Shown here in pieces: positions 8,619 to 18,333 of a stretch of DNA of 64,000 bases; position 1 is the stretch's first letter, and every line of letters begins with the position of its first letter. The stretch lies in NCBI GenBank assembly GCA_049692255.1, contig JBAVOR010000022.1, positions 26,314 to 90,313 on the forward strand, written 5' to 3'. The notes beneath the pieces were generated by a model, which was not told the DNA's origin, ran no database searches, and saw only the letters and a program-made list of their open reading frames with translations. The position numbers and the translations under genes were made by a program. The stretch is from JBAVOR01 sp049692255 (GTDB taxonomy: Bacteria; Babelota; Babeliae; Babelales; JACPOV01).

Positions 8619-10106
8619 ATGTTAATGAACAAATCAATAGCATTATTCTATGGACTTTTTGGGCTTTTATTTTGCATTTGTTGCAAAGCTGATGAAAATG
8701 CCATCTTGCAACACAATTCCGATTTGAGCGACTGGATCGAGCATGCAAGAGATAACTTTGCCGACATCTTTAAAATTGAGATCGATACATTGCTCAGGCA
8801 ACCACTCGATGAATACGTAACACCTTCAATGACAGTGCGTCGTACGCGGCAGAAAAAAAAGTTTACCATTATCACGTATATGGCAGCAGATAACGATCTC
8901 GCTCCATTCGCACGGAAGAATTTGAAACAGCAGACAGACATAGGATCAAGCGCATGGGCCAACATTGTAGTGCAACTTGATACCCGCATTGCTGGCAATA
9001 AAAAGGTTACTAAACGCTATTATGTAGAAAAAAACAAACTGACCGTTACTAATGCACATGATCCTAAAACGCAACAAATGGATAGTGGAGCGCCAGAAAC
9101 ACTCATTGATTGCTGTAAATGGGCAATACAATCGTATCCGGCAGAATCATATATTCTCATTCTTTGGAATCACGGCACTGGCGCCTTAGATATTGGCCCT
9201 AAGCGTATTATAAATCCACTCCCTTTGTTCAACTATAACCCGCACAAAAATATTATTGAACTCGACCGCAGTATCTCATTTTTAGATTACGTGCAATCAT
9301 ATGAACGGGCCATCTGTTTCGATGATTCTACCGGCCACTGCTTGAGCAATCAAGATCTTATTTTTGCTCTGGATACCGTCAAAAAACAGTATCTGGGAGG
9401 TAAGAAGTTTAAGCTCGTTTGCTTTGATGCTTGCCTTATGTCTATGGTCGAAGTAGCCGATATTATGAAAGATTTTGCTGAATATATGACCGCTTCGCAA
9501 GAAGTGGTATTAGGGCCAGGGTATAACTATCAAAAAATGCTTACTCCTTTTCTGCACAGTGCGCCAGATAGTGCTGATTATGCAAAATATATAGTCCACT
9601 CATTTGGGCAGGTGTATAGCACCATTACGAACGATTACACGCAATCAGCAATCCATTTAGCCAGCGTACAAAATCTCGAAAATTCATTAAATGATCTTGC
9701 GTTACATCTTATGAGCGCCTTACAAAAGCAGCAAGGGAGCTCGGTTTTCGATATCATAAGATTAAGCAGAAGCAAGCTCTTTTGCACTCATTTTGATGAA
9801 AGAAGCTATATCGATATTCACCATTTCGCATCTAATCTTTTAGAACGTATCGATACGAGCCTTTTCGTCTCTGCGCCTGAAGGGCAAGTGATAATTGCGG
9901 CGATAAAACAAGCAATAGGAAGAGTATTACAAGAGATCAACCACACAGTATTGGCCAATACTGCAGGGAAAAATTTAGCAAAAGCGTGTGGTCTATCTAT
10001 CTACTTTCCTGAGCGCAAATTACATTTAGCGTATCAAAAGACCCCTTTTGCCCAAAAAAACAACTGGTTTAACTTTATTAAACTGTATCTTTCTCTTGCG
10101 GCATAA
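8619..10106 (+). CDS. Exported clostripain-like cysteine protease (peptidase C11)
   Basis: A 495-residue protein with a signal peptide (about residues 1-24). The C11 core follows: TYMAADNDLAPFA (about 89-101), the catalytic histidine in ILWNHGTG (about 180-188), and the catalytic cysteine in FDACLMSMVEVA (about 268-279), with ASQEVVLGPG after it. C11 enzymes cleave after Arg or Lys and are usually secreted. An exported protease in an apparently host-associated bacterium suggests a role in host protein digestion or self-processing; this is inferred. AAGGGGAG precedes two possible ATGs (8619 and 8625). The latter has the better spacing, costing two residues. Confidence 0.9.
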   Translation: MLMNKSIALFYGLFGLLFCICCKADENAILQHNSDLSDWIEHARDNFADIFKIEIDTLLRQPLDEYVTPSMTVRRTRQKKKFTIITYMAADNDLAPFARKNLKQQTDIGSSAWANIVVQLDTRIAGNKKVTKRYYVEKNKLTVTNAHDPKTQQMDSGAPETLIDCCKWAIQSYPAESYILILWNHGTGALDIGPKRIINPLPLFNYNPHKNIIELDRSISFLDYVQSYERAICFDDSTGHCLSNQDLIFALDTVKKQYLGGKKFKLVCFDACLMSMVEVADIMKDFAEYMTASQEVVLGPGYNYQKMLTPFLHSAPDSADYAKYIVHSFGQVYSTITNDYTQSAIHLASVQNLENSLNDLALHLMSALQKQQGSSVFDIIRLSRSKLFCTHFDERSYIDIHHFASNLLERIDTSLFVSAPEGQVIIAAIKQAIGRVLQEINHTVLANTAGKNLAKACGLSIYFPERKLHLAYQKTPFAQKNNWFNFIKLYLSLAA

Positions 10107-10193
10107 AAGCGACAACGGCCCTTTCTGTGTTAAAATTGCACATTAGAATAAAAATCACAGGAGCGTGCGATTTAAAATAATGCATATATACAT

Positions 10194-10520
10194 TGTGGAT
10201 AACCTGTGGATAAGTATGTGGATAACCGGTGGATAATGGGTGCGTAATGGTCAAAAACATGCAGGGGTATCTACCATAATCATTATCCTGAGAGGCCGAT
10301 GGATTGCCAATCTTGAAATAACCCATCTGGAAGCAGTATTGATGGAGTGTGCATAAGTTATCCACAGGTTATCCACAGGTTATCCACAGCGCTGCGGTTT
10401 GCCAATACGTACATGTAATGCATGTAATAGAAGGTAAATCTACAGTTATCCACAGTTTTTGGGCTCACCTATTACTAGAATATTTTATATAAATATATAT
10501 ATAATAAAGAATAATAGATG
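10194..10520. other. oriC: Candidate chromosomal replication origin (oriC)
   Basis: This gene-free region holds eight exact matches to the DnaA box TTATNCACA. Three are TGTGGATAA at 10194, 10205 and 10217. One is TGTGCATAA at 10348. Four are TTATCCACA at 10358, 10369, 10380 and 10446. A one-mismatch copy (GGTGGATAA) lies at 10228. Within each array the boxes start 11-12 bases apart, about one helical turn, and the two arrays point in opposite directions. A very AT-rich stretch (10471-10515, runs of TATA) lies beside the last box and could be the unwinding element. dnaA, dnaN and gyrB are not nearby. The flanks are a C11 protease gene and nusA, so location alone would not have flagged it. Confidence 0.85.
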
Positions 10521-10572
10521 AGCAGCCCATGTTCATGGAATACGCACCACGCCTTTTATTTCTTAAAAAAAC

Positions 10573-10581
10573 TGCTATAAT
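10573..10581 (+). promoter_or_regulatory. Extended -10 promoter for nusA-infB
   Basis: TGCTATAAT gives a perfect -10 hexamer (10576-10581) with the TG of an extended -10. No good -35 is visible at 17 bases, which is common for extended -10 promoters. It lies 42 bases before the nusA GTG, at the edge of the oriC candidate, so initiation here could affect origin opening. The link to replication is speculative. Confidence 0.6.
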
Positions 10582-10622
10582 ACAGTTTACTTAGAGAACA
10601 ACTAACCCCAAGGACACTATTC

Positions 10623-11702
10623 GTGAAACTATCACAGGTTATCGATGAGCTTGTTGAAGAGCGCGGCATGGACCGTGCTTTATTAGGAAAAATTATTTGC
10701 GAAGGAATGGAAGCTGCTTATGCTAAGCGGTATCCCGAGCTTCCTATCACTGTTTCTCATAACAAAAAAACAGATGAGCTCGATATTGAAATTAAGAAGA
10801 AGGTGGTAGCAACTGTTCACGATGAAGACCTTGAAATATCGCTCAGAAAAGCGCGCAATATAAAAGAAAATGCGCAGCTGGATGAAGAAGTGGCGGTCCG
10901 CTTTGAAGAGCCCATTGGACGTATAGAAATTTTAAAAGCAAAACAAATTATTGCTGCCAAAATACGCGACATCGAGGCATCAGCTGTCTATGATGAATTT
11001 GTTGGCAAAAAAGGTTCTGTTGTGCTGGGCACTATTCACAAATGTGAACGTGCAGGCGTATCTGTTAAAATTGGCGAAGTTTCTGCCTTTTTACCTAAGT
11101 CCCGCTCTATTCCAACAGACAAATGCATCGTGGGATATACTATTCGCGCCGTGTTGCTCGATGTATTGCGTGAGCCCAAAAATGAAAACCAGTTGATTCT
11201 TGATCGCACCAGCACAGAATTTGTGCAGCGCCTCTTTGAGTTAGAGATTCCTGAGGTGTTTGAAAAGCTCGTTGAAATCAAAAAAATAGTGCGAACCGCG
11301 GGCTATAAAACAAAAGTTGCTGTTATATCTCATGATAAAAATATCGATCCTGTAGGAACGTGCATTGGTGTGGGCGGTGTGCGTATTAAGCCTATTTTAA
11401 AAGAGTTAGGATCGGAAAAAATTGATGTTCTTGTGTGGACCTCGTCAAAGGAAGAGTTGGTAGCGCGTTGTTTAAAGCCTGCTATTGTTAATAGAGTAGA
11501 AGTAGCAAATAATACGGCACAAGTGTGGCTTGATGATGAACAGCGCTCTATAGCAATTGGCAAGATGGGGCAGAATATTGCACTCGCTTCGCAATTGGCT
11601 GAAGTAGCTATTACTCTGATGCCTTCGGGCGCATCAAGTGAAGGGCAGCTGCAATCCATGCAAAAAGAAGCTGAGTTGGATATTGAGTTACAAGATGAGT
11701 AA
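10623..11702 (+). CDS. nusA: Transcription termination/antitermination factor NusA
   Basis: An RNA polymerase-binding factor that modulates pausing, termination and antitermination. Domains in order are the N-terminal polymerase-binding domain (1 to about 125), the S1 domain (about 130-200, with GTIHKCERAGVSVKIG) and two KH domains (about 200-345, with DPVGTCIGVGGVRIKPI and AIGKMGQNIALASQL). At 359 residues it lacks the C-terminal acidic repeats of proteobacterial NusA, as in many phyla. The start is GTG at 10623, with AAGGA eight bases upstream. The usual rimP gene is not upstream; infB follows after 69 bases. Confidence 0.97.
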   Translation: MKLSQVIDELVEERGMDRALLGKIICEGMEAAYAKRYPELPITVSHNKKTDELDIEIKKKVVATVHDEDLEISLRKARNIKENAQLDEEVAVRFEEPIGRIEILKAKQIIAAKIRDIEASAVYDEFVGKKGSVVLGTIHKCERAGVSVKIGEVSAFLPKSRSIPTDKCIVGYTIRAVLLDVLREPKNENQLILDRTSTEFVQRLFELEIPEVFEKLVEIKKIVRTAGYKTKVAVISHDKNIDPVGTCIGVGGVRIKPILKELGSEKIDVLVWTSSKEELVARCLKPAIVNRVEVANNTAQVWLDDEQRSIAIGKMGQNIALASQLAEVAITLMPSGASSEGQLQSMQKEAELDIELQDE

Positions 11703-11771
11703 TGTGCTCTTTGATGGTGCATTGCTGTTTTCTGAAAGAAGAATAATAATTAAGAAAAGACAAGAAAAACA

Positions 11772-13775
11772 ATGCGCGTATATGAAATTGCAAAATTGCT
11801 CGGGGTTACCAACAAGGATGTTCTTGATTTTTTAACCAAAAAAAATATTTCTGTAAAAAGCCACATGTCCGCATTAAGCGAAGATATGGTTTCGCTTGTC
11901 GAAAAAGAATTTGCTCAAGAAAAAGAAACGAAAACTCCTATGCAAAAAGCAGCATCTGTAGCGCCAGAATCTCCTGTAATAATCAGTGAAAAAAAGAATG
12001 TCTCTGTTGTAGAAACCCCATTAGCTAAAGAGGCAGCATCAGCTGCGTCAGTGGCAACAGAAAAAGTTATTATTGTTGAACCGATGACCGTTGGTCAGTT
12101 AGCAGAAAAAATTCAAAAATCAGCCACAGAAGTTATTACGTTACTTCTGCGCAATAATATTGTGTGCGCAAAGAATCAATTACTACCCGAATCTGCGATC
12201 TTTTTAGTGGCTCAGCAGTACGGCATTTCTACCAAGAGACCTGAAATTGTTTCATCTGCCGCTCTCAGTGCGCAAGCAGCCTTAACGCGCCCTGCCATGC
12301 AAAAACTAAAAGAGGGAATCGAGCGCAACCCAATAGTAGTCATTTTAGGTCACGTTGACCATGGTAAAACAACATTGTTAGATTTTATCCGCAAGACCAA
12401 GGTGGCGCAAAAAGAAAAAGGGGGCATTACGCAGCATCTCGGGGCGTACAATGCAGTAACGCCACATGGTTCTATCGTTTTTCTTGATACTCCTGGTCAT
12501 GACGCGTTCTCTAATATTCGTGGGCGTGGCGTAAACGTTGCTGATATTGCGATATTAGTGGTTGCTGCTGATGATGGTATTATGCCGCAAACGATCGATG
12601 CTATTGAAAAAGCGAAAGCTGCGCAATTACCTGTTGTCGTTGCTATTAATAAAGTTGATAAGGTCGACATTGGTAGAATCGAAGCAGTTAAGCGCGAATT
12701 CATTCGCTATGATATGCTCCCTGAAGAGTGGGGTGGGTCTGTTGTGTTTGTGCCTATTTCTGCTAAGACTGGTGCTGGTGTTGATGCATTGTTAGAGATG
12801 ATTATACTACAATCTCAATTAATGGAGCTGCGTACTGAAAACAACAAACCAGCAATCGGGTTTATTTTAGAATCAAAATTAGAAAAAGGATTGGGGCCTG
12901 TTGCCACCGTAATTTGCCAGCAAGGTGTTTTAAAGACGGGCGACTATTTTGCCGTAGGATATTCGTGCGGTAAGGTAATATCGATTATCAATTCAGCAGG
13001 GAAGCGCTTGAAAGAAGTGGGCGCGTCGGTTCCAGTACAACTTTCAGGTTTTGCAGAAATGCCCGCTGCCGGCGACTATTTCCAAGTTATTACGCAAGAA
13101 AAATATAAAGCATTTAAAGACAGTAAGCCCGTTATTGCAGCAGGTCAGAAACAAGCATTTTCCCCTAAGGCATTTAAAGTGGTAATCAAAGCTGATACTA
13201 CTTCCTCAAAAGAAGCCGTGATCGATTCGCTGCAAAAAGTATTTAAGAAAATGAATCGCGAATATTCTTTTATCTATGAGGGAGTTGGCGATATCGTTGA
13301 AAGCGACATTGTGCTTGCGGTTAATACCGGCGCACTTGTGCTCGGATTACACGTTAAAGTAGAACCGAATGCGCAACGGATTGCTGACAAAAATATGATC
13401 AAGATTTTACGTTTTGATATCATTTACAAACTGATTGAAGAAATCGAGCTGCTTGTCAAAATAGAAGAACCAGTAAAAATGGTCATGAAGAAAATTGGCG
13501 AAGCAGTAGTGCGTAAAGTATTTAACATTAAAAATGTTGGTGTTATTGCGGGTGCGTATGTGCGTGATGGTCGCTTTGCCCGTGAAGGTAAAATAATTGC
13601 TTGGCGCGGTAAAGAGCGCATTGGCGAAGGGTCAATTAAGAGCTTAGAGCGAGACCGTAAAGCAGTTAAAGAAGTGCACGCTGGGTTCGAGTTTGCCTTC
13701 TTAGTTGATGCTATCAATAACTGGGAACTTGACGATCGCGCTGAATGTTATATCGAAGTACCGCAAGCAAAATAA
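11772..13775 (+). CDS. infB: Translation initiation factor IF-2
   Basis: A GTPase that places initiator tRNA on the 30S subunit and promotes subunit joining. Two IF2_N helical domains are visible at 1-50 (YEIAKLLGVTNKDVLDFL) and about 105-152 (MTVGQLAEKIQKSATEVI). The G domain has GHVDHGKT at 193-200, DTPGH at 239-243, NKVD at 293-296 and an SAKTG motif around 325. Domains II, III and IV follow to 667. The linker between the N-terminal domains is short and rich in Ala, Val and Ser, which keeps the protein smaller than enterobacterial IF-2. Likely one operon with nusA. Confidence 0.98.
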   Translation: MRVYEIAKLLGVTNKDVLDFLTKKNISVKSHMSALSEDMVSLVEKEFAQEKETKTPMQKAASVAPESPVIISEKKNVSVVETPLAKEAASAASVATEKVIIVEPMTVGQLAEKIQKSATEVITLLLRNNIVCAKNQLLPESAIFLVAQQYGISTKRPEIVSSAALSAQAALTRPAMQKLKEGIERNPIVVILGHVDHGKTTLLDFIRKTKVAQKEKGGITQHLGAYNAVTPHGSIVFLDTPGHDAFSNIRGRGVNVADIAILVVAADDGIMPQTIDAIEKAKAAQLPVVVAINKVDKVDIGRIEAVKREFIRYDMLPEEWGGSVVFVPISAKTGAGVDALLEMIILQSQLMELRTENNKPAIGFILESKLEKGLGPVATVICQQGVLKTGDYFAVGYSCGKVISIINSAGKRLKEVGASVPVQLSGFAEMPAAGDYFQVITQEKYKAFKDSKPVIAAGQKQAFSPKAFKVVIKADTTSSKEAVIDSLQKVFKKMNREYSFIYEGVGDIVESDIVLAVNTGALVLGLHVKVEPNAQRIADKNMIKILRFDIIYKLIEEIELLVKIEEPVKMVMKKIGEAVVRKVFNIKNVGVIAGAYVRDGRFAREGKIIAWRGKERIGEGSIKSLERDRKAVKEVHAGFEFAFLVDAINNWELDDRAECYIEVPQAK

Positions 13776-13848
13776 AACACTCATTGTCTTTGCCATTCGT
13801 TGTTTCGCGCGTAATAAAAAAAGGTTGCGCTTAAGCGAGGAGTAGAAT

Positions 13849-14886
13849 ATGCAGCTACTACCGTTATATATGCATTTGTTCTTTTTGGGCATATGCGGTT
13901 TTATAATCAGTTTTATTACAGTTCCCCTTTTCATTAAACTTGCCTATCGCCTGCGGGTGCTCGACATTCCCGATGGTGCGCTTAAACGACATAAAAATCC
14001 TACTCCTTATTTAGGTGGTTGCGCCATTTTTATTGGCGCCTGGGCGCCGCTTTTTTTTATGGGCTCATTACACCCTCTTTTGTATGGTATCGGTGGCGGT
14101 TGTGCCATTTTGCTTGTGCTGGGACTCGTTGATGATATATATCGCATAGCGCCATATCAAAAGTTTCTGGGGCAAGCAGGTGTGGCCGCGTGGCTGGTTT
14201 TATATGGCGTGTGTTATAAAACGACACTATGTGCATCACCGTCGGTAACGTACCTGTTTTCGTGGCTGTGGCTTGCTACAGTGATGAATGCATTTAATCT
14301 ACTTGATATTATGGATGGCTTGGCAACTGCTGCTGCTCTCGGAGTTAGTTTGCAGTTGTTGTACATCAGCATTATTACCCATAATGTGCCCGTGGCCAGT
14401 GTGCTCAGTTGTTTTATAGGAAGCTTATTTGCTTTCTTGCGCTACAATTACCCGCCAGCGCGCGTCTATATGGGAGATGCAGGGTCACTCTTTATTGGTG
14501 GCTTTCTGGGTGCTCTTTCTTTGTGCATACCGTGGCATGCGGAAGATTCGCTATCAAATATACTTGTTTTGTGTGTCATTTTTTCTCTCCCGTTAACAGA
14601 ACTTGGGGGTCTTATTATCATTCGAACACTCCGCGGCATCCCCTTCTACCTAGGATCTCCCGACCACTTCGCAATCATTTTGCAACAGAAAGGGTATAAA
14701 AGGGGGGGGATCATCGCATATACCGTGGCAACTTCAATGTTTTTCCTTATTTTATGTCATTTTTTCTTCTCTAACAGAATAACTATAATCCCATTTATGA
14801 TATCTGTTTTCTTGGTTCTAGCTCCTCTTCTGTTTCTAATAGCGCATAATTCTTTTTCTATTTTGCATCAAATTTATCAAAAATAG
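13849..14886 (+). CDS. WecA/TagO-type polyprenyl-phosphate glycosyl-1-phosphate transferase
   Basis: A 345-residue integral membrane enzyme with about ten helices. It would transfer a sugar-1-phosphate, usually GlcNAc-1-P, from a UDP-sugar to undecaprenyl phosphate, starting an envelope glycan. Signatures are KRHKNPTPYLGG (about 43-54), the catalytic LVDDIYRIAPYQKFLGQ (about 91-107), NAFNLLDIMDGLA (about 147-159), and VYMGDAGSLFIGG (about 204-216). The PTPYLGG form and the lack of MraY hallmarks favour WecA/TagO over MraY. The usual C-terminal HxHH-type loop reads SPDHFAI, a deviation. GAGGAG precedes the ATG. It would feed the surface-glycan side of the glycosyltransferases at 52-64 kb, if those act in the cell's own envelope. 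Confidence 0.88.
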   Translation: MQLLPLYMHLFFLGICGFIISFITVPLFIKLAYRLRVLDIPDGALKRHKNPTPYLGGCAIFIGAWAPLFFMGSLHPLLYGIGGGCAILLVLGLVDDIYRIAPYQKFLGQAGVAAWLVLYGVCYKTTLCASPSVTYLFSWLWLATVMNAFNLLDIMDGLATAAALGVSLQLLYISIITHNVPVASVLSCFIGSLFAFLRYNYPPARVYMGDAGSLFIGGFLGALSLCIPWHAEDSLSNILVLCVIFSLPLTELGGLIIIRTLRGIPFYLGSPDHFAIILQQKGYKRGGIIAYTVATSMFFLILCHFFFSNRITIIPFMISVFLVLAPLLFLIAHNSFSILHQIYQK

Positions 14887-14947
14887 GCCCCTTTTTTTCA
14901 TTTTGTTGCTTTTGCCCTTTTAAAAAATTTGGTAAACAACAAATTTC

Positions 14948-15187
14948 TATAATGCCCATAAACAAAGCACTTTTTTGTTGTTGCGCAATTTTATAAATCA
15001 TTTTTATTGTTTTTATGCTGGTTTCAGGAAGAATTAGTTCTGTAATCTTTGAAAAGCAATTTCCTATGGCAGGCTTGATCTTGAATAGTATGGTTCAAAA
15101 AGCACTGCACATTCACTCTAATAAACCCAGAGCATGTAATTGTCACTACAATTCCTTCTTAGCTCACTGTTCTGGGTTTATTTTTTT
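14948..15187 (+). ncRNA. Candidate small RNA or structured leader in gene-free interval
   Basis: The 309-base gap between the WecA-type gene and nfo has no plausible ORF. It contains a perfect TATAAT (14948-14953) and ends in a hairpin: a 12-bp perfect stem (15120-15131 with 15171-15182) followed by a run of T. Inside the 39-base loop is a second hairpin, AATTGT-CACT-ACAATT (15138-15153). This could be a sRNA of about 220 bases with its own terminator. Alternatively it is an unusually elaborate terminator for the upstream gene. No known RNA family is recognised. Confidence 0.35.
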
Positions 15188-15195
15188 ATAATCAC

Positions 15196-16089
15196 TCAAA
15201 TTAATGTAATTTTTTTCAATGTCGCTGCGCTTATCAAATGGCACAGCGTTTCCAGATTTTTACGGTCATCGATCAGGCCGTTATCTTTAGGCGTTTCTAG
15301 AATCTTAGGGATTGCAAAAAAATCAGCATCGTTCATGAGCAATGCAAACCCTTCTATGCCTATCTTGCCCTTGCCTATATGTTCGTGGCGATCTACATGT
15401 GAACCACACTCCTTTTTTGAATCATTGACGTGGATAACCTTCAAATGGGTAAGGCCAATGGTCGCATCAAACTCTTTTTTCATGCGGGCGTAGCCTGTAG
15501 ACGTGCCGATGTCATAACCAGCCGCAAAGACGTGACACGTGTCTATGCACGCTCCCACATGTTTTTTTTGATCCACTTGCGCGCGTATCGCATGAATTTC
15601 AGCAAATGTTGCGCCAAGCACAGATCCTTGGCCCGCCATGGTTTCGAGCAAAAGCATTGTTTTTAGATGAGGAATCCGTGTCAAAGCTTCATTAATCGCC
15701 TGGCTGACGCGCGTAATGCTTGCTTGTTTGTCCTGCGTCTTGGCAGACCCCGGGTGTAATACTAAGTATGGTATGCCCAAGGTAGCACACCGTTCCAGTT
15801 CATCCACAAGACCGGCAATAGATTTCTGCCAAATCGCATCATCGAAGGCGGCGCAGTTAATCAGATAACTGGCATGGGCAACAACAGTCTGCACCGTAGG
15901 ACTTTCTTTGAGCGTTTGTTTAAATAAGGCAGCTTCTTGCTCGCTAATTGGCTTGCTTTGCCACTGTCTATTACTTTTGGTAAATAGTTGCAGACAGGTT
16001 GCGTGCAACTCATTGGCTCGTTCGATTGCTTTATAAAACCCTCCTTCGATAGACAGGTGACACCCGATAAGTAATGGGGGCTTATGCAT
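15196..16089 (-). CDS. nfo: Endonuclease IV (AP endonuclease)
   Basis: A Zn-dependent repair enzyme that cuts DNA at abasic sites. The TIM-barrel metal ligands are visible in LHPGSAKT, LLLETMAGQG, CIDTCHVFAAGYD, and the closing VNDSKKECGSHVDRHEHIGKGKIG. The start at 16089 gives 297 residues beginning MHKPPLLIGCHLS, which matches the family N-terminus. An AGGAG lies eight bases upstream. An in-frame ATG at 16140 would add 17 residues with no support. Confidence 0.95.
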   Translation of the reverse strand: MHKPPLLIGCHLSIEGGFYKAIERANELHATCLQLFTKSNRQWQSKPISEQEAALFKQTLKESPTVQTVVAHASYLINCAAFDDAIWQKSIAGLVDELERCATLGIPYLVLHPGSAKTQDKQASITRVSQAINEALTRIPHLKTMLLLETMAGQGSVLGATFAEIHAIRAQVDQKKHVGACIDTCHVFAAGYDIGTSTGYARMKKEFDATIGLTHLKVIHVNDSKKECGSHVDRHEHIGKGKIGIEGFALLMNDADFFAIPKILETPKDNGLIDDRKNLETLCHLISAATLKKITLI

Positions 16090-16225
16090 AAGAAGATCTC
16101 CTTCAAAAAAGTGCGTTAAAAAAGGCTTTTTTATTGACAAGTCATGCCAATAGAGTACCCTAAAATTTGCTTGAATTGTATTATAGCTTTAATATACGCG
16201 CTTTTTTGCGTGTAAAAAGGACATC

Positions 16226-18178
16226 ATGATATTGTACGCGGTGGCATTAATAGCCATTTTGTTATCTGAACAGCAGGGCCTCTTTGCCGCTGTGTTAAAA
16301 AATGAGCGAATGACCTTTGCTCATGGATTAATAAATGCTAACCTGCAAATAAAATTTAAACCAGAATCGGTTTTCCTGGTTAATGCAAATTTACTCAACC
16401 GAAATATTAGCACAGACTTTATCTATCAGAGTGCGCATACTTTAGACACCAACTTCGGATTCGAATATGGTAAGAGTTGCTATGACTACAATCCGTTTGA
16501 GTTCTTTATGTCCATGCGTAATAAAAGTGTCTGGGGCAATCCTGAAAGCATAGCTCAAACAACTGATACTTCCATTAGGCAGTTAGAGGCAGTGTTCGGT
16601 GATCATAAGCATTTTATTACCAAACATTTAATGTGGTTACGTGAGTGGTGGTTAGACTTTTCAGTCACCGATGCATTTGGGTTGCCAACGCAAAGCGTAC
16701 ACCGGTTGAAGTTAGGTGCGTTCCCCTTTGATTTGGGACGTGGCATTGCTCTTGGTTCAGCGTATGCGGTGGGGCCACGAGTGCTCGGTTTTTACTCCGA
16801 TAACGCTATTAATCAGTATGCATTTGGCTTTAAGTTTTATGGCGACCTTATTCGCTCAGATATTACGTATGATTTGTATCTTGCCATTTTGGAAAATAAG
16901 ATGGATAGCTTCAGTAATACTAATGCAAAGATTTTAGGGCAAGAGTTTGGTAAAAAACTGCACCAAGAACGAGGGACTGGTAAGGTAGATTTCGTAGCCG
17001 CATCACGTTTTAAGTGGGTTCCTGTCAAAGCAGCAGGCTCTTTGGTAGCATTCGAACCATATGCGCTTTATAACTATGCGCCTGAGCAACGTATTGAGTT
17101 CTTAGGGGATTCGAGCAGTAAATTAGCAACTATTGGTATGGCAGGCGAGTTTGAATACAGCAGCGTTGAATGGGGTTTTGATATCGCGAAAAACTTTGGT
17201 AGTCAACAAGTCAAAGGATGGGATCGTAATTTGACCGAGTTTGAAAACCGTAATGGAGTGCCCACTATAGTCAACTCCCAAGTGCGCGTAGATAATTCTA
17301 AGGGGCCGAAGGTAGTGTATGTACCGCGCAGCGATGCACAGATGTTAATCGAAAATTCGATACAGAACGCAGCAGAAAATGGACAGTTTATTGGTGACGC
17401 AGATGGTGGGGCGTTGTATAATAGCCAGCATCGGTTTAGCAATCCCTACACTAACAAATTTACAGGATGGATGTTCGTAGCCGATGCAACATACAACTGT
17501 AACCCAGAAAAAACATTGAAAGTCTCTGGTACTGCCGGATATTCAACCGGTGACCATAACCCGAATCAAGATTTTAAGCATCCAAACGACAGTTCAGTTG
17601 ATGGAGATTTTACTGGGTTTATTCCTTTACAAGAAATGTATGCTGGTAGCAGAGTGCAAAGCGTCTTCTTGTTGGGTGGTGCAGGCAGAGTGCCTCGTCC
17701 ATTGGCCATTCCTGTATCAAATCAAGTACATGACCGTATTCCTACTTCAATTAATGGGTTTACGAATTTGGCATTTGTCGGGGGTAGTGCGAACTGGTTC
17801 CCGCAACTGCATGACCGTTCGATTGGCTTGCGACCAAACGTGCTCAGCTATTGGCAGACCAAAGCAACCAATGCATTTGATAGGACAACGGGCAAAAGTT
17901 TTCATGACAAAATGGCGCGCAACTATTTAGGAACTGAACTTAATATCTTTGCTGATATAGATTTGTTGCCAGAGTTTAATACGTTTAAATTATTTGCAGT
18001 TTCTTCTGTCTTTATTCCAGGCGCTCACTACACCGATATTAAAGGAACGCCACTGAGTAAAGATGAATTACGGGCGCTTGAGTCTGCTGATGTTACCGGT
18101 ATTATCGATGACAAAAATCCTTTTATTGGTGATAACGTAGCGTATACACTCAATATTGGTATCGAGTGTAAGTTCTAA
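16226..18178 (+). CDS. Large outer-membrane beta-barrel protein (porin-like)
   Basis: A 650-residue protein with a signal peptide (about residues 1-22). The mature protein has long alternating polar/aromatic strands, many Gly, Asn, Phe and Tyr, and ends in AYTLNIGIECKF. The final phenylalanine with alternating hydrophobics is the usual Bam recognition signature of outer-membrane barrels. Segments such as KLGAFPFDLGRGIALG and AFGFKFYGDLI resemble alginate-export or porin-like barrels. Probably a channel or adhesin; no substrate can be named. It supports a Gram-negative envelope. AAAAAGG precedes the ATG. Confidence 0.8.
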   Translation: MILYAVALIAILLSEQQGLFAAVLKNERMTFAHGLINANLQIKFKPESVFLVNANLLNRNISTDFIYQSAHTLDTNFGFEYGKSCYDYNPFEFFMSMRNKSVWGNPESIAQTTDTSIRQLEAVFGDHKHFITKHLMWLREWWLDFSVTDAFGLPTQSVHRLKLGAFPFDLGRGIALGSAYAVGPRVLGFYSDNAINQYAFGFKFYGDLIRSDITYDLYLAILENKMDSFSNTNAKILGQEFGKKLHQERGTGKVDFVAASRFKWVPVKAAGSLVAFEPYALYNYAPEQRIEFLGDSSSKLATIGMAGEFEYSSVEWGFDIAKNFGSQQVKGWDRNLTEFENRNGVPTIVNSQVRVDNSKGPKVVYVPRSDAQMLIENSIQNAAENGQFIGDADGGALYNSQHRFSNPYTNKFTGWMFVADATYNCNPEKTLKVSGTAGYSTGDHNPNQDFKHPNDSSVDGDFTGFIPLQEMYAGSRVQSVFLLGGAGRVPRPLAIPVSNQVHDRIPTSINGFTNLAFVGGSANWFPQLHDRSIGLRPNVLSYWQTKATNAFDRTTGKSFHDKMARNYLGTELNIFADIDLLPEFNTFKLFAVSSVFIPGAHYTDIKGTPLSKDELRALESADVTGIIDDKNPFIGDNVAYTLNIGIECKF

Positions 18179-18333
18179 ACAGACTTGGCTACTTTTGGCG
18201 TGGGCTATCTGTTTATACGATAAAAACGTGGCGGCTCGGAACCATTAATGAGACTGGGTTTTTTTGCATTTTGAGCTATACTTTTTTTATATATTTTCTC
18301 GATTTGCACTTTTTATAAAGGAATTTGAGCGCC

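Noticed and set aside
8165..8692. 175-codon frame overlapping the end of the ComEC-like gene, tested as a frameshifted continuation
   Set aside because: Its translation has no ComEC or beta-lactamase motifs and reads as a Cys/His-rich shadow frame, so the short ComEC is not explained by a frameshift here.
10194..10454. The repeated TTATCCACA units considered as a CRISPR or satellite array
   Set aside because: Units are nine bases, spaced by two or three bases and on both strands, and match the DnaA box exactly; no spacers are present.
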